Shown here: positions 1 to 4,524 of the stretch, one piece after another | Layout: each line of letters starts with the position of its first letter | Position numbering within the stretch: the stretch's first letter is position 1 | Assembly (NCBI GenBank): GCA_021413405.1 | Contig: JAIOQL010000595.1 | Coordinates: 1-5,196, forward strand | Source: Leptospira sp. | Lineage (GTDB): Bacteria > Spirochaetota > Leptospiria > Leptospirales > Leptospiraceae | DNA: 5,196 nucleotides | Reading direction: 5' to 3' | Made by a program: the position numbers and the translations under genes | The notes under the pieces: model-generated | The model's input: the letters and a program-made list of their open reading frames with translations, nothing else | The model's database searches: none | Told to the model about the DNA's origin: nothing

Positions 1-46
1 GCTAAAGCGAATATACCGAATTGTAGAACATTTTCCGGAGGAAAAT

Positions 47-1069
47 ATGATTCAAAAAAAATTGAATAATCTGAAATGCAATTTACTGAAATCTGGTTTT
101 TCAGGAATCCTTATTTTAACAACATTCTCAATTTCATTTCTGGCCGGATGCCCGAGGCCACCGAAGAAAAAAGCAGATATCGGCCAGATTCTTCCCGCGC
201 TCCTCAGACCGAGTGCAACAGCACCCTGCTCTTCTACGAGCCTGCCAAGTACAAACGTTACACCCGCAACCACCTGTTCTATTTCCGGTGCAATCAATAA
301 AACAGAAACTTTATATTCCGGCGGACCAAGTTGTACAACGAATATTTCGTCTGACGCACCATGCTGGATGAAAGAAAATTTTCATTGTGTGACAATAACA
401 ATTTCAGGAACAGACTATAAAATCGTAACGAATAATCTTCCTCCCTACCTGAGTGCATACTATTCCGGTGCAGCTTCAAACAGTTCCTTTACAGAATCGA
501 TGGGCAGTGGAAGGACAAAGAATCCGAACACGATCTCCTCACAAAGCATAACAATGACAATTCCACAGACTCCTACCTGTCAGACAAATTTGGATGTTGC
601 AATGGGTCAGGGTCTCGATGTCCTTGGTATAACGACTTATGGTGTTGCAATTTTCAACAACCAGGCGGCGCCGGGTGACAGCCTTGCAACGGAATACCAG
701 ACTATGGATCAATCAGAAGGGCACCCTCAAAATACAGGAAAATATCATCATCATACAGAGCCCTACAAACTTACTACCAGTCTCGGAACTTCAGTGATCG
801 GAAATGACAATGGAGCAACATTTACAGTTGCAAATACAACGAGCACAGGACAGGAACTGATCGGCATCATGCTCGACGGTTATCCCATTTACGGAAAAAA
901 GGCCCAGGACGGCACAACTCCTTCTCTGGAAAGCAATTCTCACACACGCCAATGCACAACGACACATTTTCCAGGCGGCACATATTGCTATCATGTTGGT
1001 GATGGAACAGGAGTTGCGAGCTACATGATCGGAAGCTTTTTTAGAGGAAAAAAAGGAACTGTAAACTAG
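47..1069 (+). CDS. YHYH-domain lipoprotein
   Basis: Predicted exported lipoprotein of 340 aa. The N-terminus is basic (MIQKK), followed by a hydrophobic stretch at about residues 18-32 and a lipobox FLAGC with the lipidated Cys at 35, so the mature protein should be membrane anchored outside the cytoplasm. A Pro/Ser/Thr-rich linker (about 36-75) precedes the folded part. YHYH-family hallmarks are GKYHHH (231-236, a variant of YHYH), LDGYPIYG (276-283) and a C-terminal YCYHV (313-317) followed by YMIGSFFRGKKG. Further His at 226, 299 and 307 and eight mature Cys besides Cys35 suggest a disulfide-stabilised, perhaps metal-binding, fold; the biochemical function of the family is not known to me. 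The ATG at 47 is well supported by GGAGGA at 37-42. It is the first of three closely spaced lipoprotein genes. The family call is firm; the metal-binding role is inference. Confidence 0.85.
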   Translation: MIQKKLNNLKCNLLKSGFSGILILTTFSISFLAGCPRPPKKKADIGQILPALLRPSATAPCSSTSLPSTNVTPATTCSISGAINKTETLYSGGPSCTTNISSDAPCWMKENFHCVTITISGTDYKIVTNNLPPYLSAYYSGAASNSSFTESMGSGRTKNPNTISSQSITMTIPQTPTCQTNLDVAMGQGLDVLGITTYGVAIFNNQAAPGDSLATEYQTMDQSEGHPQNTGKYHHHTEPYKLTTSLGTSVIGNDNGATFTVANTTSTGQELIGIMLDGYPIYGKKAQDGTTPSLESNSHTRQCTTTHFPGGTYCYHVGDGTGVASYMIGSFFRGKKGTVN

Positions 1070-1103
1070 GAACCTATAAAACTTGAATCTACAGGATTAT
1101 ACC

Positions 1104-1685
1104 ATGAACTCCCGGAAAAGATTTTTTTTTGCGATACTTCCGGTTTCGATTTGTTTCATTTTTCTTTCACTTAACTGCGACCACAGAAAGATTCAGGATA
1201 CAGACCTGAAAATCAGCTCCACTAATGATATCCTTTTATACGAAGGAAAGAAATTTTCAGGGATCGTTGAATCCAGAATGGAAGCAGTTAACGTTACGCG
1301 ACACACACCATATTCCGGTGGAGTCCTGGATGGAACCGAAAAAGAATATTATAGTAACGGTCTTCTCTCCGCAGAAAGATTCTATTCCAATGGGAAGAAA
1401 GTTGGTATACATCGTGGCTGGTATGCAGACGGGAAAGACAGGTTCTGGTATGAATATGATAACGGGCAGTTGCACGGGAATCTTTGGGAATGGCATTCTT
1501 CCGGACCCCTTATTACATTTGCCAGATTTGATCGTGGAAGACTGATTGGAAAAAAAATCTGGAGAATTGATGGCCAGATCTATGCTAACTTTGTGATTCA
1601 GGAAAACAGGGTTGTTGGATTGCCCGGATCCAAGCTCTGCCTTCAGGTGCGCTCTGATGAAAATAAAAAAACAAAATCCTTTTAA
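1104..1685 (+). CDS. MORN-repeat lipoprotein (YwqK-like)
   Basis: Predicted lipoprotein of 193 aa. I chose ATG 1104 because AGGA (1093-1096) lies 7 nt upstream and the protein then begins MNSRKRFFF, a normal signal peptide, with lipobox LSLNC and Cys25. A TTG at 1083 in the same frame would add seven residues and has a weaker ribosome site. The mature part carries degenerate MORN-type repeats: YYSNG (82-86), YSNGKKVGIHRGWYADG (94-110), YDNGQLHGNLWEWHSSG (118-134) and FDRGRLIGKKIWRIDG (142-157). These beta-hairpin repeats are often annotated as 'YwqK family antitoxin', but nothing here suggests a toxin-antitoxin pair. The tail has GLPGSKLCLQV (172-182), which contains the only Cys apart from Cys25 and Cys17 of the signal peptide. 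The gene starts 34 nt after the YHYH gene and overlaps the SCO gene by 29 nt. Its role is unknown; a scaffold or partner for its neighbours is a guess. Confidence 0.8.
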   Translation: MNSRKRFFFAILPVSICFIFLSLNCDHRKIQDTDLKISSTNDILLYEGKKFSGIVESRMEAVNVTRHTPYSGGVLDGTEKEYYSNGLLSAERFYSNGKKVGIHRGWYADGKDRFWYEYDNGQLHGNLWEWHSSGPLITFARFDRGRLIGKKIWRIDGQIYANFVIQENRVVGLPGSKLCLQVRSDENKKTKSF

Positions 1686-2379
1686 TTTTTCAATTCTACT
1701 GAGTCTGATTTTTGTATTTTGTAACCAGTCCGACCCGGTAAATAAATATGATCCATCAGTTTCTGAATTCTCGACACCCCAGGAAAGTCTTCCATTTTTC
1801 AAAGGCAGGGATATGCAGCCTTTCTGGCCGGAGAAAACAGAAATTGCAACGCATCCGGAATTGCGATCCATGAAACCTTTTTCTCTGACTGACCAGGCAG
1901 GAAGAATGAATGATGTGTCTGACATGAAAGGGAATCTGAACGTTGTTTCCTTTTTTTTCACGAGATGCGGCGGAATTTGTCCAAAGATGACAAATCATAT
2001 GAAAAAAGTTCAGGATCAGTTTCCGGGTGAGAAAAATGTGAAACTGTTTTCATTCTCCGTAACGCCTGACCTCGACTCACCAGCTGTACTAAAAGAATAT
2101 GCTGAAAAACGAGGAATTCAAACAGAGAAATGGAAGCTCCTCACTGGATCAAGAACGGAAATTTATAAACTCGCAAGAGAATCTTTCAATGCAGACACGA
2201 TCACTCCAAACGAAAAAAGAAAAGGCCTGACCACAAATGATTTCTTGCACTCCGAAAGCATCTACCTTCTGGATAAAAATTTACACATCAGGGGAATCTA
2301 TAACGGAAGGATCCCGGTATCCATTGAAGGGCTGATAGCAGATATCAGAGCACTGCTGGTTGAGGACAACGTGCCTTGA
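1657..2379 (+). CDS. SCO1/SenC-family copper/thiol lipoprotein
   Basis: SCO-family thioredoxin-fold protein of 240 aa. The signal peptide ends in lipobox FVFC with Cys22, so it acts outside the cytoplasmic membrane. Diagnostic residues are all present: the CxxxC motif in TRCGGICPKM (Cys104, Cys108), the downstream copper-ligand His in DFLHSESIYLLD (His198), the KPFSLTDQAG strand (73-82) and SVTPDLDSP (134-142), equivalent to the family's SVDPxxDTP. SCO proteins deliver copper to, or keep reduced, the CuA site of cytochrome c oxidase, and relatives serve nitrous oxide reductase; which target applies here cannot be seen. ATG 1657 was preferred over an in-frame upstream start at 1612 because it begins directly with the signal peptide and has AGG at 1645-1647. 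It overlaps the MORN gene by 29 nt, suggesting coupled translation. The family call is secure. Confidence 0.92.
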   Translation: MKIKKQNPFNFSILLSLIFVFCNQSDPVNKYDPSVSEFSTPQESLPFFKGRDMQPFWPEKTEIATHPELRSMKPFSLTDQAGRMNDVSDMKGNLNVVSFFFTRCGGICPKMTNHMKKVQDQFPGEKNVKLFSFSVTPDLDSPAVLKEYAEKRGIQTEKWKLLTGSRTEIYKLARESFNADTITPNEKRKGLTTNDFLHSESIYLLDKNLHIRGIYNGRIPVSIEGLIADIRALLVEDNVP

Positions 2380-2381
2380 TC

Positions 2382-2399
2382 TGATATTTCCAGATATCA
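2382..2399. repeat. AT-rich inverted repeat after the SCO gene
   Basis: TGATAT (2382-2387) and ATATCA (2394-2399) form a perfect 6-bp dyad around TTCCAG. The outer bases extend it to TTGAT (2376-2380, overlapping the SCO stop codon) and ATCAA (2396-2400), the same half-sites as the FNR-type box 20 nt downstream but 15 nt apart. No T-tract follows on the + strand (AAAATAAAATAA instead), so it is a poor intrinsic terminator for the upstream unit. It may be a weak terminator, a second operator or chance. Confidence 0.35.
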
Positions 2400-2417
2400 A
2401 AATAAAATAACGTTCTT

Positions 2418-2431
2418 TTGATCCAGATCAA
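2418..2431. promoter_or_regulatory. FNR/CRP-family binding box TTGAT-N4-ATCAA
   Basis: The sequence TTGATCCAGATCAA matches the FNR/ANR consensus TTGAT-N4-ATCAA at every specified position, and the dyad is 6 bp per arm. FNR-superfamily regulators (FNR, ANR, DNR/NnrR) sense oxygen or NO and activate genes when their site is centred about 41.5 nt before the start of transcription. Here the centre (2424.5) is 41.5 nt before the start predicted from the -10 element. The downstream gene is a RIC-like di-iron protein, a class often controlled by such regulators or by NsrR. Which family member binds is not known. Confidence 0.7.
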
Positions 2432-2453
2432 GGAAGAAATAAATTGACTGTGA

Positions 2454-2459
2454 TACGAT
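2454..2459 (+). promoter_or_regulatory. -10 element of class II promoter for RIC-like gene
   Basis: TACGAT keeps the key TA...T of the sigma-70 -10 consensus. A start about 7 nt after it (near A2466) gives a leader of about 108 nt before the ATG at 2574. There is no good -35 at the matching distance (AAGGAA at 2431-2436), as expected for a promoter whose -35 contact is replaced by the activator at 2418-2431. A TTGACT at 2444-2449 lacks a good partner -10 (AAATGA at 17 nt), so I prefer the activator-dependent reading. Confidence 0.5.
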
Positions 2460-2573
2460 GTCATGAAATGATTCACAATCGGTAATTAAACCACGAAGCA
2501 AAATAGGCTGAGAGAAAATTCCGGTATTCTGTCAGGTTTACGAAGGCAATGATTATTGTTATAGGGGATATGA

Positions 2574-3290
2574 ATGGATGCAACTGACTCCGGTTCCACA
2601 CATAGCAGGAACCACGAACTTCCACCTGATCCAAAAATAATCTGGAACCAGATTCTGGCCTTCAATGAATCTGCCAATGAGATAGGACGGGAAGTAATCT
2701 GCATTAGCCTACTGGAATTTCTTTCAAAAGCAGAATCTGCCGAAATACTTCTTCACTTTGCACTTTCAGAAAAAAATACCCATGCCTACCTTCAGGCTCT
2801 TGCGGATTATATCGTTGAGTCTCACCATAAGTTTGTTTTTGATTCCATAAATAAGATGGATGAAATCGTTCAATCTCTATCAGCAGATGAATCTTTTCAT
2901 AAACCGGAAATTCTCCGTTTAAAAGATTATTTCAAAGAACTGAAAAATGTTCTGAAAGAACATTTCATACTTGAAGAAACAGTAATTTTTCCCTATGTCC
3001 GTTTTCTTGCTTCGACATACCGGAACAAAGTAACGATGCCGGAAACATCATTCCGGAGTATCAGTAATACCTGGAGAAAAATGGTAGCCGATGATTTATC
3101 AATAAAAGATGATCTGAAAAAAATCCAGGAACTTTGCGACCGCATAAAACGTAAAATGACTCCGGAAATTCTGAAACTTTCAAAGGAATTGCAGGAATTC
3201 GAGGATGATCTTCTGATTCATATGTATCTTGAAGACAGAATACTTGGTCCATTTACAAGAGAGATCGAAAGCCGGATTTTAAAAAACTAA
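2574..3290 (+). CDS. RIC/YtfE/ScdA-like di-iron (hemerythrin-fold) protein
   Basis: Predicted cytoplasmic 238-aa helical protein; no signal peptide. Motifs line up in order with the di-iron ligands of E. coli YtfE: YIVESHHK (His85), ESFHKPEI (His109), KEHFILEETVIFPY (His130, Glu134) and LLIHMYLEDRILGP (His216, Glu220). RIC proteins help restore iron-sulfur clusters damaged by NO or oxidants. Two departures: the N-terminal ~70 residues lack the Cys-Cys-Gly-Gly ScdA_N motif, and the position where YtfE has His160 in EHD reads Asp (DDL, Asp174 by my alignment). It could therefore be a divergent RIC, or a hemerythrin-like sensor or oxygen/NO binder. ATG 2574 is preceded by AGGGGA (2563-2568), 5 nt away; an ATG at 2570 in another frame stops almost at once. 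An FNR-type promoter lies upstream, which fits a low-oxygen or nitrosative-stress role. Confidence 0.7.
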   Translation: MDATDSGSTHSRNHELPPDPKIIWNQILAFNESANEIGREVICISLLEFLSKAESAEILLHFALSEKNTHAYLQALADYIVESHHKFVFDSINKMDEIVQSLSADESFHKPEILRLKDYFKELKNVLKEHFILEETVIFPYVRFLASTYRNKVTMPETSFRSISNTWRKMVADDLSIKDDLKKIQELCDRIKRKMTPEILKLSKELQEFEDDLLIHMYLEDRILGPFTREIESRILKN

Positions 3291-3319
3291 TTCCTGCGCT
3301 TCTTTTTTTGCTTTGATCA

Positions 3320-3325
3320 TATAAC
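3320..3325 (+). promoter_or_regulatory. possible -10 element upstream of MBL gene
   Basis: TATAAC matches 5 of 6 positions of the -10 consensus and lies 35 nt before the hydrolase ATG, in the 70-nt gap after the RIC-like gene. No convincing -35 sits at the right distance. A single TTGAT half-site (3313-3317) lies just upstream without a matching ATCAA. The gene may instead be read through from the FNR-type promoter. Confidence 0.25.
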
Positions 3326-3360
3326 ACACGCCAAATCATTGAAACAGGAAAATTAGCATT

Positions 3361-4197
3361 ATGAAAAAATCTATTCTGATAGCAACAGCCATTTTATTCC
3401 TGCTGATAATTTTCACCGTGGTGAAAATTTATCCGTTCATCAGTGCAATGAGCAAATTTGAAGTAGTTGAATATGACAAAAATCTGACACTCGTTTTTGG
3501 TGGTGGAGGAAACACAGGGATACTCACCGGGGAAAAAGAAGTCCTTGTGATCGATTCAAAGATCATGGGTGGAAAATCAAAATTATTCGAACTCGTTAAA
3601 CAAAAAGCCGGGAACAAACCAATCATCCTTGTCAACACTCATCTACATGCTGACCATTCGCAGGGAAATTCACTCTATAAAGGAAACACAATCATCGCGG
3701 GAGCATACACGAAAGAACAGTGGATCGCAGAAAATGGAGAAGAAGGAATGCCAACCGAATGGGTAAAGGATTCGAAAGAAATTCAGGTCGGTGACGAAAC
3801 AGTAATCATCAGAAATAAAGGTCAGGCGCACACATACAATGACACAGTCGTTTTTCTGAAAAAAAGGAAAATACTTTTTTTCGGGGATCTGCTGATGATC
3901 GGGATGCATCCATTCCTGAAAAAGAAAGATGGTTCTTCCATCACACTTTATCTTAAGAAACAAAACGAAACAATGGATGAATTCCAACCCGAAAAAATCG
4001 TTCCGGGCCATGGCAGGACAGGTGATGCAGAACTCGTCAAAGAATTTCAGGAATATTTCACGGACACAAAATCAGTAGCGGAAGGAAAATCTGAACCAGA
4101 TAAAATTGAAGAAAAATACAAACACTGGATACCATTTCTTTCGATGTCAGGAACCAGGGAAACAATCAATTATTGGAGAGAAGAATTGAAAAAATAA
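3361..4197 (+). CDS. MBL-fold metallo-hydrolase, exported or membrane-anchored
   Basis: Metallo-beta-lactamase-fold hydrolase of 278 aa with every canonical metal ligand: THLHADHSQGN (His94, His96, Asp98, His99), GQAHTYND (His157), FFGDLL (Asp176) and VPGHGR (His217). This arrangement binds two Zn or Fe ions; the superfamily includes glyoxalase II, beta-lactamases, lactonases and persulfide or sulfur hydrolases, and the substrate cannot be told from sequence alone. Residues 4-21 form one hydrophobic segment after MKK, with no lipobox Cys, so it is either a cleaved signal peptide or a membrane anchor placing the active domain outside the cytoplasm. The C-terminal ~45 residues (YFTDTKSVAEGK to WREELKK) are a charged helical tail. 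ATG 3361 has AGGAA (3346-3350) upstream. It follows the RIC-like gene by 70 nt on the same strand and may share its transcript. Confidence 0.88.
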   Translation: MKKSILIATAILFLLIIFTVVKIYPFISAMSKFEVVEYDKNLTLVFGGGGNTGILTGEKEVLVIDSKIMGGKSKLFELVKQKAGNKPIILVNTHLHADHSQGNSLYKGNTIIAGAYTKEQWIAENGEEGMPTEWVKDSKEIQVGDETVIIRNKGQAHTYNDTVVFLKKRKILFFGDLLMIGMHPFLKKKDGSSITLYLKKQNETMDEFQPEKIVPGHGRTGDAELVKEFQEYFTDTKSVAEGKSEPDKIEEKYKHWIPFLSMSGTRETINYWREELKK

Positions 4198-4201
4198 TTT
4201 T

Positions 4202-4217
4202 GCATCCTTAAAGATGC
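4202..4217 (+). terminator. short hairpin after MBL gene, weak terminator candidate
   Basis: GCATC (4202-4206) pairs with GATGC (4213-4217) around CTTAAA, starting 5 nt after the hydrolase stop codon. The position suits a terminator or a 3'-end stabilising stem. The stem is only 5 bp and GGGCACC rather than a T-run follows, so an intrinsic terminator is doubtful. Confidence 0.3.
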
Positions 4218-4285
4218 GGGCACCTCTCGCAACGTTTATTATTAATATTGAATTTTTTTTCAGATAAAACCCAGATATTTCTGTT

Positions 4286-4376
4286 TTGGCTCGACCCGGC
4301 TGGCTCCGGGGTCCGCTTCGCTTCCGTCGCCGGTTCCCGTCGACCACTTCGTGCCCTTCACATCCGTGGTGCGGAT
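4286..4376. repeat. GC-rich structured island (three hairpins)
   Basis: G+C is about 72% over 4291-4350 (43 of 60 counted) against about 33% over 4201-4260. Three stem-loops follow each other: GACCCGG (4293-4299) with CCGGGGTC (4306-4313, one bulged base); GTCGCCGG (4326-4333) with CCGTCGAC (4337-4344, one mismatch, TTC loop); and ATCCG (4362-4366) with CGGAT (4372-4376). It could be a dispersed palindromic repeat, a remnant of a mobile element or a recombination site, or a structured RNA. I do not recognise a known family, and it does not fold into a tRNA that I can see. Confidence 0.5.
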
Positions 4377-4391
4377 AATCCCCGATGTAAG

Positions 4392-4402
4392 TTGTACTAC
4401 AA
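4392..4402. promoter_or_regulatory. TTGTACTACAA dyad, possible LexA-like operator
   Basis: TTGTA and TACAA form a perfect inverted repeat around a single C. Read as GTTG-N5-CAAA (4391-4403), it misses by one base the TTTG-N5-CAAA motif that I recall being proposed as the Leptospira LexA1 site. It lies about 70 nt upstream of the TTGACA -35 before the recombinase remnant, far for a repressor site, so this is tentative. Confidence 0.25.
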
Positions 4403-4424
4403 AGTCAGGTTTTTAACCAATACC

Positions 4425-4436
4425 CGCTTTAAAGCG
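4425..4436. repeat. perfect 12-bp palindrome CGCTTTAAAGCG
   Basis: The twelve bases are self-complementary with no loop, just after GGTTTTTAACC (4408-4418). It may be a protein-binding or recombinase-core site; no gene product is implied. Confidence 0.35.
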
Positions 4437-4458
4437 TAATTGTAGATATTTTAGAGAG

Positions 4459-4492
4459 CCGGAATTTACATTTGTTGACATCCGGTTTTTTT
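4459..4492 (+). terminator. CCGGA/TCCGG stem followed by T7
   Basis: CCGGA (4459-4463) can pair with TCCGG (4481-4485), and a run of seven T (4486-4492) follows, the outline of an intrinsic terminator. The 17-nt loop is long for a 5-bp stem, and the site overlaps a good -35, so it may be coincidental. If real, it would end + strand transcription entering from the hydrolase side. Confidence 0.3.
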
Positions 4493-4502
4493 ATTTCAGA
4501 AT
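4475..4502 (+). promoter_or_regulatory. candidate sigma-70 promoter for recombinase remnant
   Basis: TTGACA (4475-4480) is a perfect -35. CAGAAT (4497-4502), 16 nt away, matches the -10 consensus at 4 of 6 positions. Transcription would start near 4509, leaving almost no leader before an ATG at 4509 that opens only a 23-codon frame. It may be the surviving promoter of the decayed recombinase gene. Confidence 0.4.
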
Positions 4503-4524
4503 GTAACGATGGATACCATTCAGA

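Larger units (their letters stand above)
4198..4508. other. 311-bp gene-free interval, rich in inverted repeats
   Basis: No convincing gene lies between the hydrolase and the recombinase remnant. Short open frames cross it on both strands (for example 4248-4439 + and 4147-4347 -), but they show no ribosome site or recognisable domain. Besides the GC-rich island, it holds a dyad at 4202-4217, TTGTACTACAA (4392-4402), GGTTTTTAACC (4408-4418), CGCTTTAAAGCG (4425-4436) and CCGGA/TCCGG (4459-4485). It also has a T8 run at 4253-4260 and a candidate promoter at 4475-4502. Confidence 0.7.

Noticed and set aside
19..27. AATTGTAGA shared between the window start and 4438-4446
   Set aside because: A 9-bp match is expected many times by chance within 5 kb, and the flanks do not align well.
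1612..1656. Upstream in-frame start for the SCO gene
   Set aside because: It would put 15 residues (MLDCPDPSS...) ahead of a good signal peptide; the ATG at 1657 starts the signal directly and has an AGG ribosome site.
1083..1685. Toxin-antitoxin system suggested by YwqK-type MORN repeats
   Set aside because: The protein is a predicted lipoprotein between a YHYH and a SCO gene, with no toxin-like partner; the family name is only an annotation habit.
1257..1961. 234-aa minus-strand open frame
   Set aside because: It lies antisense to the MORN and SCO genes, whose domains are clear on the + strand, and it has no motif of its own.
2444..2472. Ordinary sigma-70 promoter using TTGACT at 2444-2449
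   Set aside because: The matching -10 at 17 nt (AAATGA) is poor, while TACGAT at 2454-2459 fits the FNR-type box exactly.
4286..4376. tRNA or group II intron domain in the GC-rich segment
   Set aside because: GGTTCCC resembles part of a T-arm, but no acceptor stem, anticodon arm or intron domain V could be fitted on either strand.
4248..4439. 63-aa open frame across the GC-rich island
   Set aside because: No ribosome site, no recognisable domain, and the Arg/Ala/Gly-rich reading is what a GC-rich palindromic stretch gives in any frame; a matching open frame exists on the other strand.
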